From NCBI GenBank assembly GCA_009698815.1, contig WLPJ01000001.1:1-64000 (forward strand): a DNA stretch of 64,000 nt. Reading direction: 5' to 3'. This DNA comes from Actinomycetota bacterium. GTDB taxonomy: Bacteria > Actinomycetota > Actinomycetes > Nanopelagicales > Nanopelagicaceae. This document shows positions 17,255-25,618 of the stretch, piece by piece (positions within the stretch are counted from its first letter, which is position 1; the number at the start of each line of letters is the position of its first letter). The notes beneath the pieces were generated by a model. It had not been told where the DNA came from. It saw only the letters and a program-made list of their open reading frames with translations, and searched no databases. The position numbers and the translations under genes were made by a program.

Positions 17255-18778
17255 TTACTGCAGGATCTTGGTACGACGAGGGGTTGCGAATGCTTTTCCA
17301 ACTGCCGTTAGCTCAGTTGCTACCTGTGCCTTTATGGTTTCATCTGATTTTAAAAGGGCAACCAGGGCAGAGATAGTTGTCTTCAACTCTTTCTGCTCAC
17401 TCTCGAGTTCGAGTTTGCTCATCTTGGTCAGGCGACGCAGCGGCATATCCAAAATATAAGTCGCCTGCTCATCATTTAACTTAAAGTCTTTAATCAACTT
17501 CTCTTTGGCAGCTGCTGCATCATCGCTGCCGCGGATAATTTTAATTACCTTATCGATATCGATGATCGCCTTAAGCAAACCATCGACCATAGAAAGGCGA
17601 CCTTCGGCCTTTGCTTTACGGTATTGCGAGCGGCGACGTACAACTTCGATACGGTGATCAATAAATACCTGCAAGAGTTCCTTTAAGCCAAGAGTTTGTG
17701 GGCGACCCTTGACCAGGGCAACAGCGTTAATCGCAAAAGCATCCTCCATTGGAGTTAGCTTGTACAGCTGTTCTAGAACTGCTTCTGGCTCAAAGCCATT
17801 CTTGAGCTCGATAACCACGTTGGTGCCGGTCTGGCCATCTGTTAAATCGATAATGTCAGAGATGCCTTGAATCTTCTTTGCTTTTGCTAAATCAGCAATA
17901 CGTTCGACAACTTTTTCGGGACCGATATTAAATGGCAACTCTTTGATAGTGATACCCATTTTGCGAGAAGTCACTTTGCTAATTTCTACGCTAGCGCGCA
18001 CCTTGAAGGAACCCTTGCCAGTTGCATACGCATCGCGCACACCTTCGGCTCCAACTAGTTCACCGCCAGTTGGGAAATCTGGTCCAGGAATATGCTTCAT
18101 CAATTGATTTAGCGTTGCCTTGGGATTATCAATTAAAAACTTAGTAGCGGCGATAACTTCGCCTAAGTTATGGGGCGCCATATTGGTAGCCATACCGACT
18201 GCAATTCCGGATCCACCGTTTACTAACAAGTTTGGATAGGCCGCAGGCAATACAAGGGGCTCAAGTAATTGGCCGTCATAGTTTGGACCAAAATCAACGG
18301 TGTCTTCATCGGCCTCGGCCACCATCGCCATTGCGGCCTGTGCCAGACGCGCTTCGGTGTAACGCATCGCAGCCGGTCCTGAATCTAGTGAACCAAAGTT
18401 TCCGTGGCCATCAATTAGTGGCACTTGCATTGAAAATGATTGAGCCATACGAACAAGTGCGTCGTAAATTGCAGAGTCACCGTGTGGGTGCAACTTACCC
18501 ATGACTTCACCGACAACACGTGCGCTCTTTACATGGCCACGTTCTGGACGAAGACCCATATCAGCCATCTGATGCAAGATGCGGCGATGAACAGGCTTTA
18601 AACCATCTCGCGCATCTGGAAGTGCACGAGAATAAATTACTGAATATGCATACTCAAGAAAAGATTCAGACATTTCAGATGAAACATCGATATCAACAAT
18701 CTTGCCAGGGTATTCACCAGGTTTTGGTCCAACTGGCTTCTTCGCCTTGGTCGATGTCGCGCTCTTCTTTGTTGCCAT
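17255..18778 (-). CDS. parC: DNA topoisomerase IV subunit A lacking the C-terminal domain
   Basis: The breakage-reunion half of a type IIA topoisomerase A subunit in 507 residues: KPVHRRILHQM, the quinolone-region SARVVGEVMGKLHPHGD, catalytic Tyr140 in AAMRYTEARL, the tower domain and the coiled-coil gate that ends near LRRLTKMSKLELE. Family members usually continue about 300 residues into a beta-pinwheel that wraps DNA; here the protein stops at TPRRTKILQ, just at the domain border. The next gene on the opposite strand ends 8 bp away, so no remnant of the domain exists downstream. With ParE (9573-11687) it should form topoisomerase IV. The missing wrap domain predicts altered supercoil preference. 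Confidence 0.92.
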   Translation of the reverse strand: MATKKSATSTKAKKPVGPKPGEYPGKIVDIDVSSEMSESFLEYAYSVIYSRALPDARDGLKPVHRRILHQMADMGLRPERGHVKSARVVGEVMGKLHPHGDSAIYDALVRMAQSFSMQVPLIDGHGNFGSLDSGPAAMRYTEARLAQAAMAMVAEADEDTVDFGPNYDGQLLEPLVLPAAYPNLLVNGGSGIAVGMATNMAPHNLGEVIAATKFLIDNPKATLNQLMKHIPGPDFPTGGELVGAEGVRDAYATGKGSFKVRASVEISKVTSRKMGITIKELPFNIGPEKVVERIADLAKAKKIQGISDIIDLTDGQTGTNVVIELKNGFEPEAVLEQLYKLTPMEDAFAINAVALVKGRPQTLGLKELLQVFIDHRIEVVRRRSQYRKAKAEGRLSMVDGLLKAIIDIDKVIKIIRGSDDAAAAKEKLIKDFKLNDEQATYILDMPLRRLTKMSKLELESEQKELKTTISALVALLKSDETIKAQVATELTAVGKAFATPRRTKILQ

Positions 18779-18803
18779 GCGCGCATTCTGCCAAGTTAAT
18801 GGG

Positions 18804-19709
18804 CTAAATCGCGGTACCTACACGCGGTCTGCCGCCAACGATTGCAACACATCCGGCCGCTAATTGCGTTCCTGCTATCAGAGCAGCAGTTAAGTCGTGA
18901 CTTTCGGCATATGTTGCAATAAATCCTGCTGCAAAACTATCGCCCGCCCCAGTTGTATCCACCACAGATGCAGGAACTGCGGGGACGCTAATTGAATCAA
19001 AGCCGCGCGTCTTGGCAATAGCCCCCATTGATCCGCGTTTGATCACGACGACTTCAGAGTAATCCAACAAATAATCTAAGGCTCGCTCCATATCTACCGA
19101 TCCCGTTAGATATATGGACTCTTCTTCATTTAAGAGAAGAACGCTCATGAGTGAGAACCATTGATGCATTTCGGAATCAGATACATCTTTCATCGTGCCA
19201 ACCGATGCGGGATCAAAATAAATAGTGATGTTATCTGCCTTGATTTTTTCAATCATTGCCAAAACACTTGGGCGAGCTAAAGGATTTAAAAGTGCGTATC
19301 CAGAAATGTAGACTGCTTGAAATTTCGATAGCTCTGGTAAATCAGAGATAGTTAAACTCGAGTTTGCGCCCTTTTCGGGAAACATGGTTCGCTCACCTGA
19401 TGAATCAACTAAGACGATAACCACTCCTGATGCTTGACCCGGAATAACTAATTCTCCGTGTTCAACCCCCAACGCGCCGAAGTCGGCCACTATTGCGGCT
19501 CCCGCAGGATCATCTCCTACGTGGCAAACGATTGTGCTGCGCGCATCAGTGCGGGTGAGCCAAGCAGCCACATTGCCTGCAGCGCCACCGCTGCCCGTGC
19601 TGATACGACTTGCAGTGTCGCTGCCGTAGTTAATTTTCTCTGGCGCAACATCTATGCGGACTATGACATCGAGCATTACATCACCGATGCAAAGAACTTG
19701 TATTGACAT
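18804..19709 (-). CDS. psuK: PfkB-family kinase, probable pseudouridine kinase
   Basis: A 301-residue ribokinase-fold enzyme. The N-terminal substrate loop has GSGGAAGNVAAWL and the C-terminal catalytic motif is DTTGAGDSFAAGF with the base Asp. ATG 19709 is placed after AAGGA. It lies 15 bp downstream of psuG on the same strand, and psuK-psuG pairing is the standard arrangement for pseudouridine breakdown: phosphorylation of pseudouridine at the 5' position, then cleavage. PfkB specificity is hard to call alone, so the assignment rests on the neighbour. Confidence 0.8.
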   Translation of the reverse strand: MSIQVLCIGDVMLDVIVRIDVAPEKINYGSDTASRISTGSGGAAGNVAAWLTRTDARSTIVCHVGDDPAGAAIVADFGALGVEHGELVIPGQASGVVIVLVDSSGERTMFPEKGANSSLTISDLPELSKFQAVYISGYALLNPLARPSVLAMIEKIKADNITIYFDPASVGTMKDVSDSEMHQWFSLMSVLLLNEEESIYLTGSVDMERALDYLLDYSEVVVIKRGSMGAIAKTRGFDSISVPAVPASVVDTTGAGDSFAAGFIATYAESHDLTAALIAGTQLAAGCVAIVGGRPRVGTAI

Positions 19710-19724
19710 CAATTTTCCTTTTGT

Positions 19725-20657
19725 TTATTGGTGTTGCTTCGCAACTGCAATATCAGCGGCAAGTGCCGAGTTGGATTTGATGATTTCTATATTGACCGAA
19801 AGTGATTCGCCTTGGCTGGTGGTGTGGAAATGCTCCAGCAAGAATGGAGTAACTGCCTTACCAATAATTCCGGCCTTGCGAGCAGCTGCTAACCCACTTT
19901 TGAGAATAGCATCATGGCGCTTGCGATCCATCTCGTGTTTGACTGGATTTGCCACAATCAGCGCACTCTTATTAGTACGCAGTGCTTCACGCGCCCGAAT
20001 TATTTTGGCAATATCAGCAGCGTTTTGCACACTGTGCTCGATAGTAAAACCAGAATCCGTTAAGTAGAAACCTGGGAAGGAAGTTGTTTTATATCCGACT
20101 ACGCCGATCGCCAAAGTCTCTAAACGCTCTAAAGTCGCAGCGACATCTAAAATAGATTTTACTCCGGCGCATACAACAGTTATATCGAGTTGTGACAATG
20201 CGGTCAGATCTGCTGATTCATCGAAAGTTTCGTTGGCATCGCGATGTACTCCGCCTAGGCCACCTGTTGCAAAGACACGAATTCCAGCTAGCGCTGCTAA
20301 GTGAGCAGTTGCCGCAACAGTTGTTGCTGCAGACTTTCCAGTTGCAGAAATAATTGCTAGGTCACGACTAGATGCCTTAGCAATATCGTCACGATTGGCG
20401 ATTTCCTTAAGTTGATCATCAGTTAAACCGACATGAACAACGCCGTCGAGCACCGCAATTGTTGCGGGCACAGCTCCGTGATCGCGGACAATATCTTCAA
20501 CTTCACGAGCTACTTCAAGATTTTGTGGCCGAGGTAAACCATGGCTGATGATCGTAGATTCAAGTGCAACGATCGGGCGACCTTCTGCGAGTGCAGCAGC
20601 AACTTCTGGCGATGGCGCAAATGGCATACGGTGGTTCATAACCCCAACCTTACCCAT
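19725..20657 (-). CDS. psuG: Pseudouridine-5'-phosphate glycosidase
   Basis: A 310-residue PsuG: VALESTIISHGLPRPQNLEV near the N-terminus, the GAVPATIAVLDG segment, FATGGLGGVHR and the KSILDVAATLERLET stretch are all characteristic. The enzyme splits the C-C glycosidic bond of pseudouridine 5'-phosphate to uracil and ribose 5-phosphate, allowing salvage of bases from RNA turnover. An internal ATG at 20639 is an equally possible start. It leads the psuG-psuK unit and faces the divergent phosphodiesterase gene with only 14 bp between starts. Confidence 0.92.
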   Translation of the reverse strand: MGKVGVMNHRMPFAPSPEVAAALAEGRPIVALESTIISHGLPRPQNLEVAREVEDIVRDHGAVPATIAVLDGVVHVGLTDDQLKEIANRDDIAKASSRDLAIISATGKSAATTVAATAHLAALAGIRVFATGGLGGVHRDANETFDESADLTALSQLDITVVCAGVKSILDVAATLERLETLAIGVVGYKTTSFPGFYLTDSGFTIEHSVQNAADIAKIIRAREALRTNKSALIVANPVKHEMDRKRHDAILKSGLAAARKAGIIGKAVTPFLLEHFHTTSQGESLSVNIEIIKSNSALAADIAVAKQHQ

Positions 20658-20671
20658 GAGAAGATACCCCC

Positions 20672-21775
20672 GTGCATCTGTCGCAAATTACTCCATCGCT
20701 CTTTGCCAGTCTGGGGTTAGTCGACTTAATTGATCAAATTCAATGCGGACCAAGCCCTGCTGGGCGTGAGCTACTTTTCTTAATCGATGGGCTGGGCGCC
20801 GATGCGGTCGCTAAATATGCAACCTACATTCCGACGATAACTTCCTTAATTAGACATGGCGCTGTTAAAACTTCATTTCCATCAACAACTGCAACAAGTC
20901 TGGCAACGCTTACAACCGGTGTAAATCCCGGCGAACACGGAATGCTGGGATACACAGTTCAAGTCCCGCGAAGCGGGGGACGGATATTAAATTCGCTTAG
21001 ATGGGATGAAAGGGTTGATCCAGTTATTTGGCAACCGGTCCCAACGCTCTTTGAACGCGCGGCTGCCCAAAATATAAATGTGACTCATGTTGCGGCAAAG
21101 CGTTATGAAGATTCTGGATTTACGCGCGCGGTCTTTCGTGGCGCACAATACAAAGGCGCAAATACTTATGCAGATTTAGTTATAGAGACAGTGCAAGCGC
21201 TAAAAAGTACGCCGGCCTTCGTTTATCTCTATGTGAATGAATTAGATGTCGCTGGACACAGTGATGGCGTTGGCTCTGATAAATGGTTAGCTGCTCTTAC
21301 TGCCATTGATCAGCTAGTCGCCAAATTGTTACAACAACTGCCACGTCAAACCAGGCTTTGGTTAACTGCTGATCACGGAATGATCAATGTCGGAGAGAAA
21401 ATTGTTATCGGACAAGATAATGATTTAGCAACCGATATTGCGACTATCGCTGGCGAGCCACGTGCTCGACATTTGTATTTAAGCGATGGGGCAAGTGAAG
21501 CTGCTATTGCCGAGAGCGCGCAGCGTTGGCGTGAATTCTTGGGAGCAAAAGCGATTGTCCACACCCGCGAAGAAGCAAAGATTTCCGGACTCTTTGGTAG
21601 CGAAGTTAGCGCCGATGCATCCGATCGCATTGGTGACTTAGTCGTAATCGCACAAGGTGATTTAATTTTAATTGAAGCCGAACGAGAAAATCAGGAAAGC
21701 GCCATGGTGGGACATCATGGGGGAGACACTGATCTAGAAAGCTATGTACCGCTTTTAACTGCAGTCGTTAATTAG
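20672..21775 (+). CDS. Alkaline-phosphatase-superfamily phosphodiesterase/nucleotide pyrophosphatase
   Basis: A 367-residue member of the type I phosphodiesterase/nucleotide pyrophosphatase group. Metal ligands and nucleophile are in order: LFLIDGLGAD, SFPSTTATSLATL (Thr nucleophile), VNELDVAGHSDG, LTADHGMINV and VGHHGG. No signal peptide is evident, so a cytoplasmic role is likely. GTG 20672 is the only reasonable start. The same gene type is often next to sepH in actinobacteria; here their 3' ends overlap by 4 bp. Substrate not predictable. Confidence 0.82.
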   Translation: MHLSQITPSLFASLGLVDLIDQIQCGPSPAGRELLFLIDGLGADAVAKYATYIPTITSLIRHGAVKTSFPSTTATSLATLTTGVNPGEHGMLGYTVQVPRSGGRILNSLRWDERVDPVIWQPVPTLFERAAAQNINVTHVAAKRYEDSGFTRAVFRGAQYKGANTYADLVIETVQALKSTPAFVYLYVNELDVAGHSDGVGSDKWLAALTAIDQLVAKLLQQLPRQTRLWLTADHGMINVGEKIVIGQDNDLATDIATIAGEPRARHLYLSDGASEAAIAESAQRWREFLGAKAIVHTREEAKISGLFGSEVSADASDRIGDLVVIAQGDLILIEAERENQESAMVGHHGGDTDLESYVPLLTAVVN

Positions 21776-22680
21776 TTTTCAGGTTTACTTTCTTCAGTTG
21801 GCTTCTGTCCAAACATAATTTCATCCCATGATGGAACCTTGGCGCGCGCGGTAATTCCATCAGCCTTATCTGCAGGTGCTGGTGTCTCGCGAATAGAGAC
21901 TAAGCGCGGTGTCTCGCGAGTTATTTGTGCTTCAAATTCTTCATCAGTTGGATCGTTATCGGGAAGATCATCGAGTGATGATGCAATGCTGCGTATTGGC
22001 GCGCTGTCGATTCGGATCGGTTCACGTGCCTCAGTTGGAACGCTAGCTCGTGAAGGATGAGTTTGTTGCGAGTAAATAAGTCCAGGTTCAATTCGTCGGG
22101 CTGGTGCTTCTTCACCCATCATCCATGCCGCGTTCTCATCGAGTGCAGAAATGCTGCGGCGTTGTCCGTCATAACTAAATTGTGCAACGCCTGAACCGTC
22201 ACGGTTTGGATAATGAAGTTCGATTGTCCATGTGCCATCTTCTAGGCGCCAGGTATTCCAATTGAGCGCATCAATATCAACTCCACGCGGTGCTAATTTT
22301 GAAGTTACTAATTCAATAAAAGTTAAATTATCACGTCCGCCATCTTTACCTTCGCGGCGAGGGGAGAGTCCGTGCACTTGGTCAATTATAAAAATTCGCT
22401 CTTGCAAAATAGGGCCAGCAAAACGTTCTATTTTTTCTACTGAGATATTTCCATCGCGTGCGATTGAATCCATAGTTTCGCCAGCGCGCAGACGACGCTG
22501 CATATCTTTAACGCTCATCACTTGATTTTCATCGCCGACTGGAACAGCGGTAAGGCGCGGTTGATTTACGGTGGCGCGTAGAGTGTCGCTAATTCGAAGA
22601 GAGAATTCGGCGCCGTTCTGATCGCTGAGAGCTAGGTGCACCCCATCTGGGGTCTTACCGGTTAGGCGTAGCTCACTCAT
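21772..22680 (-). CDS. sepH: Septation protein SepH (DUF3071)
   Basis: A 302-residue protein with the DUF3071 N-terminal domain (residues about 1-170), including SVKDMQRRLRAGETMDSIA, a predicted helix-turn-helix, and RDNLTFIELVTSKLAPRGVD. The C-terminal part is a disordered, acidic and Pro-rich region ending in a conserved short segment (VPSWDEIMFG). SepH of Streptomyces and mycobacteria binds FtsZ and promotes filament assembly at the septum; the same domain order suggests the same role here. It is divergent from rplS across a 179-bp gap holding an inverted repeat. Confidence 0.9.
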   Translation of the reverse strand: MSELRLTGKTPDGVHLALSDQNGAEFSLRISDTLRATVNQPRLTAVPVGDENQVMSVKDMQRRLRAGETMDSIARDGNISVEKIERFAGPILQERIFIIDQVHGLSPRREGKDGGRDNLTFIELVTSKLAPRGVDIDALNWNTWRLEDGTWTIELHYPNRDGSGVAQFSYDGQRRSISALDENAAWMMGEEAPARRIEPGLIYSQQTHPSRASVPTEAREPIRIDSAPIRSIASSLDDLPDNDPTDEEFEAQITRETPRLVSIRETPAPADKADGITARAKVPSWDEIMFGQKPTEESKPEN

Positions 22681-22859
22681 GAAGGCGAGAATACCTTCAG
22701 TAGGTGCGAAAGTAGGTGAAGAAGGGGCTTAGAACCGAACGGGGAAAATAGCCGATTTACGTACCGAGCCCCTTCTGTGGCAAGATACGCAGTCTGCGCG
22801 GCAGTTAATGCCACGCTGCAATCGGCTTAAATAAGCTTTGAATAGATGAGGACCATACG
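22681..22859 (+). promoter_or_regulatory. Structured leader of rplS with inverted repeats
   Basis: The sepH-rplS gap contains a perfect 10-bp inverted repeat, AGAAGGGGCT (22720-22729) with AGCCCCTTCT (22767-22776), separated by 37 bp. Downstream, GCGCGGCA and TGCCACGC (around 22796-22816) can pair with one mismatch around a GTTAA loop. Ribosomal-protein leaders for L19 are known in other phyla, so an autoregulatory leader is possible; alternatively the outer repeat is a two-sided operator. A ribosome site is GAGG at about 22849-22852. Confidence 0.4.
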
Positions 22860-23366
22860 ATGAATATTCTTGATGCAGTTGATGCGAAGTCACTTCGCCA
22901 CGACATCCCACAATTTCGCGCCGGAGATGAACTAAAAATCCACGTTCGCGTTATTGAAGGTAGCAAGAGCCGTATCCAGGTCTTCCAAGGAATCGTTATT
23001 CGCCGTCAGGGCGATGGCGTTCGCGAAACTTTCACAATCCGCAAAGTTTCATACGGCGTCGGAGTAGAACGTACTTTCCCAGTACACACACCAGTTATTG
23101 AAAAGATCGAACTTGTAAAGAAGGGCGATGTACGTCGCGCCAAGCTTTACTACCTGCGCGACCTACGCGGTAAGGCTGCCAAGATTCGCGAAAAGCGCGA
23201 TGGCGTCGAAGGTTACGGCGATGGAATTCTTTCAACACCGGTTGCTGATGTCATCGAAGAAGTTGTGTCTGAAGCAGTTGTTGAAGCAGTGGCAGAGGTT
23301 CCAGCCGAGGCTGCGACTACAGACGTTGTGTCTGAAGCTGCAGCTGAAGACAAGCCTGCTGAATAA
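22860..23366 (+). CDS. rplS: 50S ribosomal protein L19 with acidic C-terminal extension
   Basis: Residues 1-115 are a normal L19: [44 protein letters not shown] and [19 protein letters not shown] region. L19 sits at the 30S-50S interface. The protein continues about 50 residues beyond the usual end with a Glu/Ala/Val-rich tail ([18 protein letters not shown] onward), strongly acidic and low in complexity, an unusual feature for a basic ribosomal protein. It starts the rplS-lepB-rnhB-dprA run, which is conserved in actinobacteria. Confidence 0.95.
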   Translation: MNILDAVDAKSLRHDIPQFRAGDELKIHVRVIEGSKSRIQVFQGIVIRRQGDGVRETFTIRKVSYGVGVERTFPVHTPVIEKIELVKKGDVRRAKLYYLRDLRGKAAKIREKRDGVEGYGDGILSTPVADVIEEVVSEAVVEAVAEVPAEAATTDVVSEAAAEDKPAE

Positions 23367-23381
23367 GTAACTCACTTAAAG

Positions 23382-24035
23382 ATGCCACGTAAGGGCTCGC
23401 TTTTACGCGAGTTACCTATCCTTGTAATAGTTGCGCTCGCAGTCTCACTTGTTATCAAGACATTCTTGGTGCAGTTCTTTTATATTCCATCTGGGTCTAT
23501 GGAGAACACGCTTCAGATCAACGATCGAGTTGCTGTAAATAAAGTGCCATTCATCGGCAAAGCAATTGGGCGTGGCGATGTAGTTGTCTTCCGCGATCCA
23601 GATAATTGGCTGCCTGAACCGTATGCAATAGATGAGAATAGATATTTGGCTAAAGCGAAAGAGGCCTTCGTCGCTGTCGGCGTGCTGCCAAATCCAACTA
23701 AGCAATACTTGGTAAAGCGCGTTATTGGTATCGCCGGCGACAAAGTCGAATGTTGCTCAAAGAATAAAAAATTGATGATCAATGGTGTGGAAATTAAAGA
23801 GCCATATATCTTCTCTGGAAACTCAGCCAGTGATACAAATTTTAATGTCACTGTTCCTGCAGGCAAAATTTGGGTTATGGGCGATCACCGTGCGGCCAGC
23901 GCCGATTCTCGCTTCCATCAAGAAGATATAAATAAAGGAATGGTTCCAACATCGAAAGTCACTGGAAAAGTCGTAGGTATAATTTGGCCGATTAAGAATC
24001 TTGGCTTTGTTAGTTCGTATTCATCGCTTAAGTAA
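23382..24035 (+). CDS. lepB: Signal peptidase I
   Basis: A 217-residue type I signal peptidase with one N-terminal membrane helix (ILVIVALAVSLVIKTFLV). The catalytic Ser is in IPSGSMENTL and the Lys in YLVKRVIGIAGD; GDHRAASADSR is the third conserved box. It cleaves Sec and Tat signal peptides at the outer face of the membrane; its likely substrates in this window include the secreted proteins at 2624, 11690 and 13135. It follows rplS by 15 bp and precedes rnhB by 17 bp. Confidence 0.95.
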   Translation: MPRKGSLLRELPILVIVALAVSLVIKTFLVQFFYIPSGSMENTLQINDRVAVNKVPFIGKAIGRGDVVVFRDPDNWLPEPYAIDENRYLAKAKEAFVAVGVLPNPTKQYLVKRVIGIAGDKVECCSKNKKLMINGVEIKEPYIFSGNSASDTNFNVTVPAGKIWVMGDHRAASADSRFHQEDINKGMVPTSKVTGKVVGIIWPIKNLGFVSSYSSLK

Positions 24036-24052
24036 TTGGGCTGTGTAATTCA

Positions 24053-24658
24053 ATGAAAGTTATTGAGTCCCTTCTACTTGATGCGGGAATATCACCGCTT
24101 GCAGGAGTGGATGAAGCCGGACGTGGAGCATGTGCAGGTCCGCTAGTAATCGCATCAGTTGTTCTTAGTGATCCATTTGCTCCCGAATTATCTATGGTGC
24201 GCGATTCTAAAGATGTCTCAGAAGCCGAGCGAGAAAAGCTATTTGATTTAGTAACCGATCTTGCCTTAGCCGTCAGGGTGATTATTGTTCCTGCAAAAGA
24301 AGTTGATCAACGAGGCGTGCATGCGGCAAATCTTGATGGCATGCGACGTGCGGTGCAGGGCTTATCTGTGGTTCCAAGTTATGTACTAACTGATGGCTAT
24401 GCAATCGAAGGTCTTGCCATCCCAAATGTGGCAGTCTGGAAAGGCGATCAAGTCGTCACCTGTATTAGCGCTGCTTCAATTATTGCAAAAGTTACGCGTG
24501 ATCGAATTATGCGCGAACTTGATACTCAATTTCCAAATTATGGCTTTGCAAAACACAAGGGCTATATCACCAAATTACATACCGAATCCTTACAAGAGCA
24601 TGGGCCGTGCATAGAACATCGCCGCTCTTTTGCAAATATCGCAGCACTTCTTCAATAA
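24053..24658 (+). CDS. rnhB: Ribonuclease HII
   Basis: A 201-residue RNase HII that removes ribonucleotides from DNA. The first catalytic pair is in GVDEAGRGACAGP, the third Asp in YVLTDGYAIEG, and the fourth in VTRDRIM; the HKGY motif (FAKHKGYITKLH) is also present. The position after lepB is the usual actinobacterial one. Confidence 0.95.
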   Translation: MKVIESLLLDAGISPLAGVDEAGRGACAGPLVIASVVLSDPFAPELSMVRDSKDVSEAEREKLFDLVTDLALAVRVIIVPAKEVDQRGVHAANLDGMRRAVQGLSVVPSYVLTDGYAIEGLAIPNVAVWKGDQVVTCISAASIIAKVTRDRIMRELDTQFPNYGFAKHKGYITKLHTESLQEHGPCIEHRRSFANIAALLQ

Positions 24659-24719
24659 TTACACACACCCCTTTCAAATAAGGCTTTAACTGTCGGCGCT
24701 GAAACCTAATCTGCGCATC

Positions 24720-25586
24720 ATGAGCGTATTTTCCGAAGATGATGCCCGATTAGTTTTATTCTCTGCAATTGAAGGAGGGCAGGCTTTCTGGTCTAGAGAA
24801 ATCAAAGAAAAGGGAGCAGTAGATGTATACGCTCGCCTGATTTCTGAGGGATATGACATAAACAAGTACGCAAAGGTAATTGCAAAGGCTCAATCGGCTG
24901 ATCTCAAAGATATCAAGACACGAATCTCACTCTCAAAGGCAATCTTCTTGACGCCTTCATCCGATGAGTGGCCAACATCCCTAAATGACCTTGCTGCTAT
25001 CCCAATTGGATTGGTGGTTAAAGGTGACGTTGCTGCTTTGTCGCAACGAAGCTTGGCTATTGTCGGAACTCGTAATCCAACTTCATATGGCATGCGGATT
25101 GCAGGAGATTTTGCTGCGGGCTTCGTTGATCGCGAATGGAACATCATCAGCGGCGGAGCATACGGAATTGATTCAGCTGCTCATAAAGGCGCGCTAATTG
25201 CCGAGGGCCAAACTGTGGCAGTTCTGGCAACGGGTATTGATGTGGCTTATCCGGCCGGCAATGTAAGACTCTTCGCTGAAATCGCAGAAAATGGAGCACT
25301 TGTCTCGGAAGTTTTGCCAGGAGCGCATGCAATTCCAGTTCGATTCCTAAATCGCAATCGCATTATCGCCGCGTTATCTCAGGCAACCTTGGTAGTAGAA
25401 GCAGCCTTTCGTTCTGGATCTCTGCGAACCGCGCGTGATGCCGCTGAACTATTGCGACCAGTAATGGCAATTCCTGGACCAATTAACGCGCCGACTTCTG
25501 AAGGATGTCATCGCTTAATCGGTGAACGTGCTGCTGAGATTGTGACTTCCGTTTCTGATGCGATCGAGTTAATCAGCGCGCTTTAG
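24720..25586 (+). CDS. dprA: DNA processing protein DprA
   Basis: A 288-residue DprA. The Rossmann-like fold shows VGTRNPTSYG, ISGGAYGIDSAAH, ATGIDVAYPAGN, SEVLPG and NRNRIIAALSQATLVVEA. DprA loads RecA on incoming single-stranded DNA during transformation. The protein ends soon after the core domain, without the C-terminal winged helix seen in many homologs, and the usual neighbours yraN and comM (Mg-chelatase-like) are absent between rnhB and dprA. No other competence genes are in the window. Confidence 0.92.
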   Translation: MSVFSEDDARLVLFSAIEGGQAFWSREIKEKGAVDVYARLISEGYDINKYAKVIAKAQSADLKDIKTRISLSKAIFLTPSSDEWPTSLNDLAAIPIGLVVKGDVAALSQRSLAIVGTRNPTSYGMRIAGDFAAGFVDREWNIISGGAYGIDSAAHKGALIAEGQTVAVLATGIDVAYPAGNVRLFAEIAENGALVSEVLPGAHAIPVRFLNRNRIIAALSQATLVVEAAFRSGSLRTARDAAELLRPVMAIPGPINAPTSEGCHRLIGERAAEIVTSVSDAIELISAL

Positions 25587-25618
25587 GTAATGCCTGCAAC
25601 AAGTGAGAGAATAAGGCC

